From NCBI RefSeq assembly GCF_013407165.1, contig NZ_CP026994.1:744001-808000 (forward strand): a stretch of 64,000 nt of DNA. Direction: 5' to 3'. This DNA comes from Nitrosopumilus oxyclinae. Lineage in GTDB: Archaea > Thermoproteota > Nitrososphaeria > Nitrososphaerales > Nitrosopumilaceae. Below the pieces are notes generated by a model. The model did no database searches, had not been told where the DNA came from, and worked only from the letters and a program-made list of their open reading frames with translations. Positions within the stretch are counted from its first letter, which is position 1. Each line of letters begins with the position of its first letter. This document shows positions 1-9,208 of this stretch, in pieces. The translations under genes were made by a program, and so were the position numbers.

Positions 1-1643
1 CTAGAGAAATTCAAAAAGAGATCATTTCTCAAATTGATGAGAAATTAAAATCAGGCTTCAAGAAAATAATTCTATGTGCACCTACAGGTGTTGGAAAATC
101 TCTTGTGGGTGCAACAATTTCAAATTATTTTGATAGTTCATTTACAGTAACTGCATCAAAACATCTTCAGGATCAATACATCAAAGATATTCCATTTCTA
201 AAGCCAGTAAAAGGCAAGCAAAATTTTCCGTGTCTCAAACTTATGGAATCAGAAAAAGTTGACAATGATAGAAGGGCAATGAGATGGGGTTTGACCTGTG
301 ACAAAGGTGAATGTCAGGAAAGAGTCTCAAAAAACGGCAAAGAAGTTTTTGAGGTCTGCAAATTCAAGCCTACTATTAAACAGGTTGAAGATAACACTAC
401 AGATGCAAAACCATGTCATTATTACATGCAAAAATATGATGCACTTGTTTCTAATCATTCTTTGTGGAATTATCACGCATTTTTTACAATAATGAAATTT
501 AACAAAAAACTCTTTGAAGATTATCTTGATAGGAAAGTAACCGTTTTTGATGAGGCACATAAAATTGAAGACCAAATTATTCAGTTTGTAGGTTTTGATA
601 TTTTTGCAGGGCAAGTTGATGAATGCAATCTAAATTCAGAAAAATATGATTTTACAGATTTGGATTCAATGATTCAACTAACTGATGATATGGCATTTTC
701 TTATGCTAAAAAAATTAAAGATATCAAAGAAAGTGCTGCTTTTCAAAATGATCCTGACTATGAATTACTTACGGGATTGGAACGAAGACATGACAGGTCT
801 GCACAAGCTAAAATTGACATCATGACTGACAAGGATAATTTTGTTGTAAATGATCCTGTCAAAGATTTTAATGGAAATTTTAGAACTATCTCTGTAAAGC
901 CAATTGATGTTTCAAAGTTTGCAAATTCCTTTTTTGAAACAGAATATCAGTTGTTCATGTCTGCAACAATTGACAAAAATAGTTTCTGTGAAAACATGGG
1001 ATTGGTAAAAGATGATGTTGCGTTTGTTGATACTCCAAAATCTCCATTCCCAATTGAACATAGAACTATAGATCTTCTAAACATTAAGAGGTTAAGCTAT
1101 GGTTCTACTGAAGAAGATGAACTTGAAGTAATCAAAACAATTGATAGGATAATGGATGAGCATTCAAACGAGCGTGGGCTTATTCTTACATCCTCTATTC
1201 CTAGATGTCAAAAAATCATACGTCATCTTTCTCCAAAAAATGCTCAAAGAATTAGGCTCTGTCATAGTAAAAATAAAGATGGCAAAACTCAGGATGAGGT
1301 AATTTCTGAACATGCAACTGATCCTACTGGAGTTTTATTGTCTTCCTCATTATGGGAAGGAGTTGATTTGAAAGATGATTTGTCTAGGTTTCAAATAATT
1401 GCCAAAGTTCCATATCCAAATTATACCGAAAAGAGAACAAGAGCCAAAATGAACAAATTTCCATCATGGTACACATCGCAAACATTAACAAAAATTCTAC
1501 AAGGTTTTGGTCGTTCAATTAGAAGTGATGATGACTGGGCAAAAACATATGTCTTGGATACTGCTGTGAATAATGTATTTTTCAAAGGTCAACCAATGAT
1601 TCCAAGGGCATACTATGATGTTTTAGGAATGGATGATGTTTAA
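1..1643 (+). CDS. Rad3/XPD-like ATP-dependent DNA helicase, N-terminus cut by window edge
   Basis: Superfamily 2 helicase acting on DNA, probably in repair. The frame is open from base 3, so the true start lies outside the window. The Walker A motif (CAPTGVGKS, nt 75-101) lies upstream of the first in-window start-like codon (GTG at 105), so a start at 105 would remove an essential motif. A DEAH box is at 549-560 and motif VI-like QGFGRSIR begins at 1500. Several cysteines between 231 and about 416 (FPC, CDKGEC, VCKF, KPCHYY) fit the Fe-S cluster domain of XPD/DinG enzymes. Family assignment is firm; the exact orthologue (XPD or a paralogue) is not settled. Confidence 0.88.
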   Translation, partial: REIQKEIISQIDEKLKSGFKKIILCAPTGVGKSLVGATISNYFDSSFTVTASKHLQDQYIKDIPFLKPVKGKQNFPCLKLMESEKVDNDRRAMRWGLTCDKGECQERVSKNGKEVFEVCKFKPTIKQVEDNTTDAKPCHYYMQKYDALVSNHSLWNYHAFFTIMKFNKKLFEDYLDRKVTVFDEAHKIEDQIIQFVGFDIFAGQVDECNLNSEKYDFTDLDSMIQLTDDMAFSYAKKIKDIKESAAFQNDPDYELLTGLERRHDRSAQAKIDIMTDKDNFVVNDPVKDFNGNFRTISVKPIDVSKFANSFFETEYQLFMSATIDKNSFCENMGLVKDDVAFVDTPKSPFPIEHRTIDLLNIKRLSYGSTEEDELEVIKTIDRIMDEHSNERGLILTSSIPRCQKIIRHLSPKNAQRIRLCHSKNKDGKTQDEVISEHATDPTGVLLSSSLWEGVDLKDDLSRFQIIAKVPYPNYTEKRTRAKMNKFPSWYTSQTLTKILQGFGRSIRSDDDWAKTYVLDTAVNNVFFKGQPMIPRAYYDVLGMDDV

Positions 1644-1656
1644 TTTTTTAATTTGA

Positions 1657-1854
1657 TTATTTTCTTTCTGCACATGCACATTTTACATAAACCATTTTGA
1701 ATTCCCCATCTGATTTTATGTTATGTGACATTGGTTTTCTACATTGCTGGCATTCTGTAAATCCAAAATATTCATCAACTTTTATCATTTTATAATCCCA
1801 TGATTTTTTTTCCTCATTCCAAAATACAGAGTTTAATTCAGATGGTCCTTCCAT
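1657..1854 (-). CDS. Small zinc-binding hypothetical protein
   Basis: A 65-residue protein with a C-terminal CxxC (ECQQC) and a CxC (KCAC) separated by about 20 residues, a plausible single zinc site. The N-terminal half is charged and soluble, without membrane segments. It converges with the helicase gene, 13 bases away. I do not recognise the family; a role in nucleic acid or protein binding would be a guess from the cysteine pattern. Confidence 0.6.
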   Translation of the reverse strand: MEGPSELNSVFWNEEKKSWDYKMIKVDEYFGFTECQQCRKPMSHNIKSDGEFKMVYVKCACAERK

Positions 1855-1889
1855 GAGTAATATTGGAAATTGTTTTATTAATTAATTTT

Positions 1890-2102
1890 CTATTTGTTTA
1901 GATTTTTAAAATCTAGACACTTTGTATCAAATTCATTGAGATATTTTTTAGCATTAATGTTTCCATCCATTATGTAAATTTCACATGTTTCTGAATCAAT
2001 TAGTTGCTGAGTATTACTACTGTTACTCATTACTTGCAATGCTAAAATTCCTACTAGTACAATTATCAAAATTATTGCAAATTTACTAGAGTAAATGTCC
2101 AT
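1890..2102 (-). CDS. Small single-pass membrane protein
   Basis: A 70-residue protein with an N-terminal hydrophobic helix (residues about 8-25, rich in I, V and L) followed by a short polar extracellular tail holding two cysteines (SETCEIYI and TKCLDF) that could form a disulfide. It starts at ATG. The same-strand gene downstream (zinc ribbon, 1657-1854) is 35 bases away, so the two may be cotranscribed. Function unknown. Confidence 0.5.
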   Translation of the reverse strand: MDIYSSKFAIILIIVLVGILALQVMSNSSNTQQLIDSETCEIYIMDGNINAKKYLNEFDTKCLDFKNLNK

Positions 2103-2186
2103 AAAACTCGTTAATTCATTTTGAACTTAAATCTAATCATTAAAAATCCAAATTATTTGTTTTATTGCTGATTGTAAGGGGTATTT

Positions 2187-2312
2187 ATGATGGACTTTAC
2201 CCTAGCATGTGTGACAGATATTATAGTTTGCCCAAATTGTGGATTGTCATTTTCTACAAAAGAAAATGATCTATGCACTCATTGCAACTTTACCAATAAA
2301 GCTCGAAGTTAA
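2187..2312 (+). CDS. Zinc-ribbon microprotein (41 aa)
   Basis: Reading from ATG at 2187 gives 41 codons ending in TAA. The product has CPNCG followed 11 residues later by CTHC, a compact rubredoxin/zinc-ribbon knuckle pair. Nothing else occupies 2103-2440. A second ATG directly follows the first. Such microproteins are common in this group of archaea; function unknown. Confidence 0.5.
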   Translation: MMDFTLACVTDIIVCPNCGLSFSTKENDLCTHCNFTNKARS

Positions 2313-2440
2313 AATATTGTTAGAGAGAACCTGTAGTAGACAACAGTAATTTGATAAGCATAAATTGATTTCTTTTTCCTGTTATCTCTGGTGAATGTCT
2401 GATATTGCGATCTATAAATCTTGTGGATAAATTGTTCTTT

Positions 2441-4114
2441 CTAGGGATTTGCAGTAGTGATTGCACCTTGTGCAGCAGAGCCTACAAGTGTTGCATATTT
2501 TGCTAATGCACCTGACGTGTAGTTTGGTGCAGGTTTTCTCCAAGATTCTTTTCTTTTTGCCAACTCTTCTTCTGAAACATGAAGATCAATTACTGTAGTT
2601 TCTGTATCAATTGTAATTTCATCACCATTTTTCACAAGAGCAATAGGTCCACCAACATATGCTTCTGGTGCAACGTGTCCTACCATGAATCCTCTAGTTC
2701 CACCTGAAAATCGTCCATCAGTTACCATTGCAACTTTTTTACCTAAACCTTGACCTACAAGTGCTGCAGTGGTTGCAAGCATTTCTCGCATTCCTGGTCC
2801 TCCTTTTGGTCCTTCATATCTGATTACTACTACATCGCCTTCTTCAACATCTCCCTTTGCAACTGCATCAAAGGCATATTCTTCTCTATCGTACACTTTA
2901 GCTTTACCTGTAAATTTTGTCATCTCTACTCCTGCTGTTTTAATTACAGCTCCCTCTGGTGCAAGACTTCCTTTGAGTACTACTGCAGTTCCTACAGAAT
3001 GAAGTGGATTATCAATTGGGCGAATAATAGTTTGCTCAGGTTCTGGAATATTCATAGAATCAAGATTTTGTTGAATTGTCTTTCCAGTGACTGTGATACA
3101 ATCTCCATTTATCAATCCTTTAGCAGCTAGTTTTTTGAGAACAAATGGAATTCCTCCTATCTTATCAAGACTATTCATTACATAATTCCCACCTGGTTTC
3201 ATATCTGCAATATGTGGTGTCTTTTTTCTAATTTTTTCAAAATCATCATATGTCAATTTGATTCTTGCTTCATTTGCCATTGCTAACAAATGTAAAATTC
3301 CATTAGTTGAACCTCCAACTGCGTTGAGCATTACAATTGAATTCTCAAATGCTTCATACGTCATTATGTCTCTTGGTTTGATGTTTAATTCTAATAGTTT
3401 GGCACATGCAGCACCTGTATCATAAACCATTTTGTTTCTACGGTCATCTTCTGCAGGAGGACTGGCACTTCCAGGTAGTGCTAATCCGATAGCTTCTGAA
3501 ATTGATGCCATTGTGTTTGCAGTAAACATTCCACCACATGATCCTGAACTAGGACATGCTGTATTTTCTATATTTTTTAACATCTCTAAAGAAATTTGAC
3601 CTGAATCGTATGCGCCTACTGCTTCATAAACATCAACAACTGTTAGTTCTTTTCCGTCTAAAATTCCTGGCATAATAGTTCCGCCATATACAAACACTGA
3701 TGGTAGGTTTAATCTTGCCATTGCCATCATGGTGCCTGGTAAACTTTTATCACAACCAGCTATTCCAACAATTCCGTCATATTGGTGGGCTCTAACCATT
3801 AATTCAATAGAATCTGCAATAACTTCACGAGAAATTAAAGAAGATTTCATTCCTTCATGACCCATTGCAATTCCATCACTGACTGCAATTGTTGAAAATA
3901 TTCGTGGAGTTGCTCCATTATCTGCAACTCCTTTCTTTGCTTCTTCAGCTAAAGTTGGCAATAATATGTTGCAAGGAGTTGCCTCGTTTCCTGTATGGCA
4001 AACTCCGATGAATTGTTTACTGAGATCATTATCATTTAGCCCCATGGCCTTGTACATTGCTCTATGGGGAGAACGTGCGGTTCCATCTACTACGTTCTTA
4101 CTGGAAATTTCCAT
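2441..4114 (-). CDS. ilvD: Dihydroxy-acid dehydratase
   Basis: Catalyses dehydration of 2,3-dihydroxy-isovalerate and 2,3-dihydroxy-3-methylvalerate to the 2-oxo acids in valine, leucine and isoleucine synthesis. At 557 residues it has the usual length. Visible landmarks are TPCNILL (C48), GCDKSLPGT (C121) and [11 protein letters not shown] (C187/C193), which contain the Fe-S cluster cysteines, and GRFSGGTRG near the C-terminus, typical of the IlvD/Edd family. The start is ATG at 4114. It stands alone; ilvA is about 50 kb away in this window. Confidence 0.97.
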   Translation of the reverse strand: MEISSKNVVDGTARSPHRAMYKAMGLNDNDLSKQFIGVCHTGNEATPCNILLPTLAEEAKKGVADNGATPRIFSTIAVSDGIAMGHEGMKSSLISREVIADSIELMVRAHQYDGIVGIAGCDKSLPGTMMAMARLNLPSVFVYGGTIMPGILDGKELTVVDVYEAVGAYDSGQISLEMLKNIENTACPSSGSCGGMFTANTMASISEAIGLALPGSASPPAEDDRRNKMVYDTGAACAKLLELNIKPRDIMTYEAFENSIVMLNAVGGSTNGILHLLAMANEARIKLTYDDFEKIRKKTPHIADMKPGGNYVMNSLDKIGGIPFVLKKLAAKGLINGDCITVTGKTIQQNLDSMNIPEPEQTIIRPIDNPLHSVGTAVVLKGSLAPEGAVIKTAGVEMTKFTGKAKVYDREEYAFDAVAKGDVEEGDVVVIRYEGPKGGPGMREMLATTAALVGQGLGKKVAMVTDGRFSGGTRGFMVGHVAPEAYVGGPIALVKNGDEITIDTETTVIDLHVSEEELAKRKESWRKPAPNYTSGALAKYATLVGSAAQGAITTANP

Positions 4115-4249
4115 AATATGACAAATTTGGATTGCTATAATTTAGACTTTCGTCAGATTGTCAATGGTATGATTTTACACAAAATTATGTTGTTTTAGGC
4201 ACAAATATGATTTGAATACTTAATTCATATCAAAATAATTTAGAACATA

Positions 4250-4390
4250 TTGGTTTGTTTTAGATGTGATGGAAAAGGTCAATACAAGAATCAATTTGGC
4301 ATTATGGAAAAATGCGAGTCCTGTCAAAAAATGAGTATGAGTTTTGATAAGGTAAATGCTGAACCTGATTTAGATGAAGAAGGATATTGA
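4250..4390 (+). CDS. Putative DnaJ-type zinc-finger microprotein (46 aa, TTG start)
   Basis: An in-frame stop at 4241 and a TTG at 4250 bound a 46-codon frame. The product carries CFRCDGKG and, about a dozen residues later, CESC: one half of the CxxCxGxG repeat of DnaJ zinc-binding domains. The tail is acidic (DLDEEGY). It lies in the otherwise empty gap between ilvD and the zinc ribbon at 4476. Start codon uncertain; no promoter was obvious. Confidence 0.42.
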   Translation: MVCFRCDGKGQYKNQFGIMEKCESCQKMSMSFDKVNAEPDLDEEGY

Positions 4391-4475
4391 GAAATTTTCA
4401 ATATGCTACTTTACTGACTGTTTTCTAATTGATTGCTTTCATTGAGTTTAAATTGTAAATATTTTGAATATTTTC

Positions 4476-4676
4476 ATGGAACAAAAAGCACTAGAATGTC
4501 CGGTTTGCAAGAGTAACAAGGCTGAGATTGCAGGAGATGATGTAAAACTCAGTGGAAGATTTGAAGATAAAGAATTCCTTACAACTGAGTTGACTGTTCT
4601 GAGATGTTCTATGTGTGGATATTATATGATGTTTGACAAAAGTGCATCATCATTTACTACAAAGGATAAAACTTAG
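4476..4676 (+). CDS. Zinc-ribbon hypothetical protein (66 aa)
   Basis: Starts at ATG 4476; a TTG four codons upstream (4464) is a weaker alternative. The product has CPVCKSN near the N-terminus and CSMCGYY near residue 50, giving a four-cysteine zinc ribbon around a short beta-rich stretch. No membrane segment. Converges with the gene ending at 4681. Function unknown. Confidence 0.62.
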   Translation: MEQKALECPVCKSNKAEIAGDDVKLSGRFEDKEFLTTELTVLRCSMCGYYMMFDKSASSFTTKDKT

Positions 4677-4680
4677 AATT

Positions 4681-5277
4681 TTATTTTACTAATACTTGGT
4701 TGTCTAGTTGTAACAAGTATGCTTCAATCTCTTCAGGTGTTTCAGCACCATACACAATTAACACTCTGTCGTCTTCTACAATTTCATATTCTCTAATGTC
4801 TGGTACTTGTTCTCCGTTAATGAAGAATTTTAATTCATAGTCTTCATTTGAACAGAATTGTTTTCCATCTGGGAATATGTAGCATTGATCATCTAGACCT
4901 ATTGCTAGAGTTTCAAATAGATAACCTAGATCAACTCCTGTTGCGTGCTTGTGAATTGTAGACCCATCTCTACCTTCAAAATGAATCCAGCTTGATTTGA
5001 TTTGAAATGCTGGACCTGAAAATTCAAATGTATCACCAAATATTTTTACCAAAATTGCTGCATGTGAGTGTTCACTGCCTAACGCTCCTGCATTTTCTGG
5101 GCCACCTGGTGCAGTTTCAGTCATATTGAGAAACAGATATCCTGCATATCCTACAATTACTGCAATTATTGCTAAAACTCCAATTGCGATAAGAGTCTCT
5201 TTCTTCTTTGCTGCTGAATGTTTTGTAGCATAGTTTTCACGTTTTACTTCACGCTCTCGTCTTTCTTTTCGGCCCAT
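4681..5277 (-). CDS. Membrane-anchored extracytoplasmic protein with conserved histidines
   Basis: A 198-residue protein: very basic cytoplasmic N-terminus (MGRKERREREVKREN), one transmembrane helix (about residues 28-50), then an extracytoplasmic domain of about 145 residues. The domain contains EHSH, WIHFEG and TIHKHATGV plus two cysteines (QCYIF and QFCSN), which could bind a metal or form a disulfide. The start is ATG. I do not recognise a named family. Placement outside the membrane is inferred from the positive-inside rule. Confidence 0.7.
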   Translation of the reverse strand: MGRKERREREVKRENYATKHSAAKKKETLIAIGVLAIIAVIVGYAGYLFLNMTETAPGGPENAGALGSEHSHAAILVKIFGDTFEFSGPAFQIKSSWIHFEGRDGSTIHKHATGVDLGYLFETLAIGLDDQCYIFPDGKQFCSNEDYELKFFINGEQVPDIREYEIVEDDRVLIVYGAETPEEIEAYLLQLDNQVLVK

Positions 5278-5634
5278 TGGATAATTCCACTCTGAAATTT
5301 GCCCTAATTAACCATTCGTCACTTGATCATTTCAAAATAGAATTGATTGCTATTCTAGTGATTTTGAATCTGTGAATCTTTCTTGAAAAGAGTTCATGTA
5401 GATCGATACTGTTTTTGACTAGACTCTTTGTAATGATATCTCTACTAAAGCACATGTGAATTGCAAAGAGGGATTTATTCATGATTTTGTGTGGTTTGAG
5501 ATATTATCCTCAAAAAGATGCATGCATTGTGGAAAAGAAGAAATCTAGAACAATAGGATTTATTTTCTATAGTTGAGTTTTACATGCCTAACTGATGTTT
5601 ATTTGAATTAAGTAATAATAAATAAAATCACCAA
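5278..5634. other. Gene-sparse stretch between divergent genes
   Basis: About 360 bases separate the divergent membrane protein (5277) and HIT gene (5647). The only coding candidate is a 30-codon zinc-knuckle frame at 5456-5548. An AT-rich TATA-like stretch (TAATAATAAATAAAATC, about 5611-5627) sits where a leaderless promoter for the HIT gene would be expected. No repeats or hairpins stood out. Confidence 0.5.
5456..5548 (+). CDS. Possible zinc-knuckle microprotein (30 aa, GTG start)
   Basis: A short frame from GTG 5456 to TAG at 5546 gives VNCKEGF... with a terminal CMHCGKEEI. One cysteine near the N-terminus and a CxxC near the C-terminus resemble other microproteins in this window. Short length, GTG start and the absence of a clear promoter make this tentative. 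Confidence 0.28.
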   Translation: MNCKEGFIHDFVWFEILSSKRCMHCGKEEI

Positions 5635-5646
5635 TTGCTGTTCTTT

Positions 5647-6051
5647 ATGGGATGTATTTTTTGTGACATATTGGATGGAAAACGAGATGGCCATTTCTTA
5701 TATGAGGATGAATTTCATGTTGCATTTTTAGATAAATATCCGATAGATGTGGGACACAGTTTAGTAATTCCTAGAAAACATCATGAACGAATTACTGATA
5801 TGGATTCAAATGATGTTGGAAATGTTTTTGCAATAGTTCCTAAAATTGCAAAGGCTATTTTGGATGCTACAGGAGCTGATGCGTTTAGCCTTGCACAAAA
5901 CAATGGACGAGCAGCAAAACAAATTATCCCTCACGTTCACATCCACATCATTCCAAGATATAATAGCAAGGGAACTGTTTGGACTAAACGTCAGATATCA
6001 TCTGATGAAGAACTTTTAGAACTGGCAAAAAAAGTTCGCAGTCTTATTTAG
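5647..6051 (+). CDS. HIT-family (histidine triad) nucleotide-binding protein
   Basis: HIT proteins hydrolyse or transfer nucleotidyl groups, such as AMP-lysine or dinucleotide polyphosphates. The triad HVHIHIIP lies at residues 96-98-100 counted from ATG 5647, and the N-terminal CIFCDIL is typical. An in-frame TTG at 5635 would add four residues; ATG 5647 is preferred because the TATA-like box at about 5611-5627 is the right distance for a leaderless start. The 3' end overlaps the convergent aRF1 gene by 8 bases. Full length for the family. Confidence 0.9.
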   Translation: MGCIFCDILDGKRDGHFLYEDEFHVAFLDKYPIDVGHSLVIPRKHHERITDMDSNDVGNVFAIVPKIAKAILDATGADAFSLAQNNGRAAKQIIPHVHIHIIPRYNSKGTVWTKRQISSDEELLELAKKVRSLI

Positions 6052-7324
6052 AATGGCCTGGATTGTATCTCAGTATTGCTCCAACTTTTCCTAAACTTGC
6101 AAGCATGTTTCCATGCTCTGCACTACCTGAAACAACTTCTAACTGAGAGCCAGCTTTTGAAGATAAAATTTGTAAATAGTCTACCACATCTTGTTCGTTA
6201 ACTTCTACCTCCATAGAATTACATCCTGGGCATGGTTTTGAAGAAAATTCTGTCTTTTTTGGAATTACCAGTGGTCTTTCAACTATCTCTTCTTGAAGAT
6301 GTTTACAACGCTTACATTTCCCTTCAACTCTGTGAAGATTCGTGTTATCTGTAATTAACAAAGTTTGAACAACATTATTTTTTAGATACTCTATTACTTC
6401 TTGCAAACCATAAGATCCTTTTCCGGTATTGGTGTTGATCTCTCTAAACAAATCCTCGACCATTTTCTTCTCTTCAACCAATCTGAAATTTCCTAAAATA
6501 TCTGCAGATTTTGCAAAAGCTTCTCTTATGCCTTCTGCTCCTGAATATGATGCATCAATTGTATTGATAATATTATTTTGTAATCTGTATTCTAAATAAT
6601 TCCCATTTATGAAATCCTCTTTGGTGGGTCCTGGCCCTGAAATGATTAATCCTTTTACTGGGTAAATGTCAATAAAATACTCTCTGGTGGTTTGTGCCAC
6701 TCTGTTGTAAAAATAACTTAGTTCCATCTCCCTTAGTTTTTGAAATCTTTTAGCAGACTGTCCACCTTGCCTGTGTTTACCTGCAACACCTGAACCTGTT
6801 TGGGATAAAACCTCTATTTTATCTCCATGTAGTAATCCCCAGCCTGCATCTTTTGCATCAATTGCTAAAAATCCAATCAGGTTGTCATCTTTTAGCATGT
6901 CTTTTAGAATATCTACATGGAAATGATCATCACATCTGTACAGATATTGATTCAAATCTTTTGGTGGGTCTATCTCCCAAATTGTAACCACTTCACTTCC
7001 TAGAGGCCCTCCTTCTTCTGGCGGCAATGCTCCGCAAAACACCACTAGTCCTTTATCTGGAGTTTTTTTGTACATCTTTAATCTTTGAACAACTTTACCT
7101 AGTGAATCAACTACATGTGATCTTGTTAAATCTGATTTGATATTATCTGCGGTTCCTTGCTCTTGTTGTAATGAATTAATAATTTCGTGTAATTGTTTTC
7201 CTTTTGGAATATACACTGTAATTAATTCAGTACCTCTGCCAGATTTTTGAGATAATTCTTCTAATGTTTTTCTGATTTTGTATATTTTAACAGAATCTTG
7301 TTTTTCAATGTCAATCTTGGGCAT
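6044..7324 (-). CDS. prf1: Peptide chain release factor subunit 1 (aRF1)
   Basis: Recognises all three stop codons and triggers peptidyl-tRNA hydrolysis in the archaeal ribosome. The decoding-domain motif NIKS is at residues 61-64, the YxCxxxF motif (YRCDDHF) at about 129-135, and the catalytic GGQ at 187-189 within a basic stretch. A later cysteine cluster (CKRC ... CPGC) forms the C-terminal minidomain. At 426 residues it is the normal length. It starts at ATG and overlaps the convergent HIT gene by 8 bases. Confidence 0.97.
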   Translation of the reverse strand: MPKIDIEKQDSVKIYKIRKTLEELSQKSGRGTELITVYIPKGKQLHEIINSLQQEQGTADNIKSDLTRSHVVDSLGKVVQRLKMYKKTPDKGLVVFCGALPPEEGGPLGSEVVTIWEIDPPKDLNQYLYRCDDHFHVDILKDMLKDDNLIGFLAIDAKDAGWGLLHGDKIEVLSQTGSGVAGKHRQGGQSAKRFQKLREMELSYFYNRVAQTTREYFIDIYPVKGLIISGPGPTKEDFINGNYLEYRLQNNIINTIDASYSGAEGIREAFAKSADILGNFRLVEEKKMVEDLFREINTNTGKGSYGLQEVIEYLKNNVVQTLLITDNTNLHRVEGKCKRCKHLQEEIVERPLVIPKKTEFSSKPCPGCNSMEVEVNEQDVVDYLQILSSKAGSQLEVVSGSAEHGNMLASLGKVGAILRYNPGHSK

Positions 7325-7373
7325 TACGTACTATCCTTAAATTGCGAATATATCTTTTTGATTATTTTTAAAA

Positions 7374-8018
7374 TCATAACTCTTCAAATGTTTTTAGAAA
7401 TACTTCTAATGGTTGATTTCCTCGAATTTTGATTATTTTTTCTCCATTAAAGACCAAAAATGACGGTGTTGCATCAATTCCAATCTCTTTTCCAAATTCA
7501 TGTATGGCGTTTACTTTGTTTTGATATTTGTGATCATCTAGACATTTGTTAAATTCATTCAAATCCAAATTCACAGTATTTGCAAAATTTTCTAATGATC
7601 CTCTTGTTATCCAACCCGTTCTTTCTCCACCCCAATTGATGTATAGTTCGTCATGATATTGCCAATACTTTCCTTGGTCTTCTGCACAGTATGTTGCTTC
7701 TGCTGCAAGAAGTGAATCAGGACCATTTAATGGAAAGTCTTTGAAAACTAATTTGACTTTACCCGTATTGATAAAATCTTCTTGAATTGTCTCTAGTGTA
7801 TTTTGATGAAATTTGTAACAAAATGTGCATTGATAGTCTCCCCACTCTAAGATTGTGATAGGTGCATTTGAATTGCCCATAATGGGCGAGCCATCATCAA
7901 TCAAATTTGAGGTTGTAAGTAGACTGGAGTTTGTTTCAGTTTCTGGATAAAATGCCAAAAACATTCCTGTAATTATTCCAATTACTATGGGAATTGCTAG
8001 CAAGTACAACTGTGTCAT
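7374..8018 (-). CDS. DsbA/thioredoxin-fold disulfide oxidoreductase
   Basis: A 214-residue protein with an N-terminal membrane anchor or signal (residues 3-24), then a DsbA-like thioredoxin fold. The active site is CTFC (C64, C67) after EWGDYQ, and a cis-proline loop ATPSFLVF lies near residue 185. It probably makes or rearranges disulfides outside the membrane. Several such thioredoxins occur in ammonia-oxidising archaea. It lies 49 bases upstream of prf1 on the same strand and may be cotranscribed with it. Confidence 0.85.
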   Translation of the reverse strand: MTQLYLLAIPIVIGIITGMFLAFYPETETNSSLLTTSNLIDDGSPIMGNSNAPITILEWGDYQCTFCYKFHQNTLETIQEDFINTGKVKLVFKDFPLNGPDSLLAAEATYCAEDQGKYWQYHDELYINWGGERTGWITRGSLENFANTVNLDLNEFNKCLDDHKYQNKVNAIHEFGKEIGIDATPSFLVFNGEKIIKIRGNQPLEVFLKTFEEL

Positions 8019-8064
8019 ACAAGAACAAATTTTATTTCAAGTAAATATCTTGTCTAATTGTATT

Positions 8065-8835
8065 CTAAATTTGGTTTTCTAATACGACCATTATTTCTGA
8101 TAACTTTGTCTTGATATCTTTTTCTTCTTGATTGATGTTAATTTTATCTAATTTATTGAACAATTCTGTATTGTTAATCATATGATCTAATACGTCTAGT
8201 GAAAACGGTTTTTCTATCACTGCAATTGCTCTATCAATCTTTGTTAATACTTCAAGTAATGTTTTTTCAAGATACCCTGATGCAAATATAATTTTTTGAC
8301 GTGGATTGATATTTAGAATTTCTATTGCAGCTTCCAAACCTGTCATAAATGGCATTTTTTGATCTAAAATAACTACATCAAAACAATTCTCTGATTCATT
8401 TGATGTTCTCTTGTAGATGTCTACACATTTTTTTCCATCAGTGGCAGTTGTGATTTCTTTACCTTTCCCTTCCAGAAATGTCTTGTATAATGTTAGAATG
8501 GCTGGTTCATCATCTGCAATTAATAATTTCAATGATTTTTTTTCTGGTGTTTGTTTTTGTTGTATATTTTCTTCACCAATTTTTAACATTTCTAATTTAA
8601 TTGGACCTAGAATCTTTGATTCTGCTAATCTGCCAAAAACACCTTCTGTTAATTCTGCAAATAAATCATAATTTGTAATAATCTCTTCTTCTCTTCTACC
8701 GCTAATTTTTACCATAGTTTGCATAATTGAATTGTATCCGTCACCTCCATACAGATTGATCAGCTCACCTTGGATGATCTCTGAAAGTTGATTTTCATAT
8801 TCTTTATCTGAAGAATCTATCCCGGTTGTGCTCAT
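8065..8835 (-). CDS. Response regulator with N-terminal helical domain
   Basis: A 256-residue signalling protein. Residues about 103-225 form a receiver domain: acidic pair DD at 108-109, phospho-acceptor D158 in VVILDQKMP, and the conserved lysine in IEKPF. Residues 1-95 form a helical N-terminal domain of unknown role (contains GDGYNSIMQTMVKISG), and a short helical tail follows. No DNA-binding output domain is visible, so it may act by protein contact. No kinase is adjacent; the nearest in this window is at 24930-26048. Confidence 0.85.
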   Translation of the reverse strand: MSTTGIDSSDKEYENQLSEIIQGELINLYGGDGYNSIMQTMVKISGRREEEIITNYDLFAELTEGVFGRLAESKILGPIKLEMLKIGEENIQQKQTPEKKSLKLLIADDEPAILTLYKTFLEGKGKEITTATDGKKCVDIYKRTSNESENCFDVVILDQKMPFMTGLEAAIEILNINPRQKIIFASGYLEKTLLEVLTKIDRAIAVIEKPFSLDVLDHMINNTELFNKLDKININQEEKDIKTKLSEIMVVLENQI

Positions 8836-8950
8836 TATCCTATTATTATGATAATTTTTTGTATCAAAAGGAACAGTATGTTAGATCTTATACAAACAGA
8901 TTTCGTGAAAATAATCTGATTTCTTTATAAATAATACCGGCATCCAAGAG

Positions 8951-8960
8951 CTTAAATATA
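8951..8960 (+). promoter_or_regulatory. TATA box of cbtBA
   Basis: CTTAAATATA is centred about 25 bases upstream of ATG 8981, the distance expected for an archaeal leaderless transcript. It supports the start at 8981 over the ATG at 8972. Confidence 0.5.
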
Positions 8961-8980
8961 TTCAGAGAAAGATGATTTTC

Positions 8981-9196
8981 ATGTCTGAATCACAACAAAT
9001 CAGTATTTCAAAGACTGGTGTTTCAAAATTAGCAATTCTGGCATTGGCAATTGTATTTGCAGCAGGATTGTTTGTTGTTGGATTTGATCAAGGACATATC
9101 TTTAGTCTAGTTTATGGCGAGCAAGCATTTACAGACCTTTACATTCATGAGCTTACTCATGATATGAGACATGCAGCTGGCTTTCCTTGTCATTAG
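8981..9196 (+). CDS. cbtB: CbtB-like putative cobalt transporter subunit
   Basis: A 71-residue protein with one transmembrane helix (about residues 16-38) and a histidine-rich C-terminus (YIHELTHDMRHAAGFPCH), the hallmark of CbtB. CbtB is proposed to feed cobalt to CbtA for cobalamin synthesis. ATG 8981 is chosen over ATG 8972 because of the TATA box spacing. cbtA follows 12 bases downstream. No cobalamin riboswitch was recognisable upstream. Confidence 0.82.
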   Translation: MSESQQISISKTGVSKLAILALAIVFAAGLFVVGFDQGHIFSLVYGEQAFTDLYIHELTHDMRHAAGFPCH

Positions 9197-9208
9197 GAAT
9201 CCTTAATC

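Noticed and set aside
1-105. A helicase start at GTG 105
   Set aside because: The Walker A motif lies upstream of it in the same frame, so the gene must begin before the window.
2750-3130. 126-codon plus-strand frame inside ilvD
   Set aside because: It is antisense to the well-supported ilvD, with amino-acid composition (S, C, F-rich) typical of a shadow frame.
8836-8980. Cobalamin riboswitch before cbtB
   Set aside because: No B12-box-like sequence or long structured leader was found; the TATA box leaves essentially no 5' leader.
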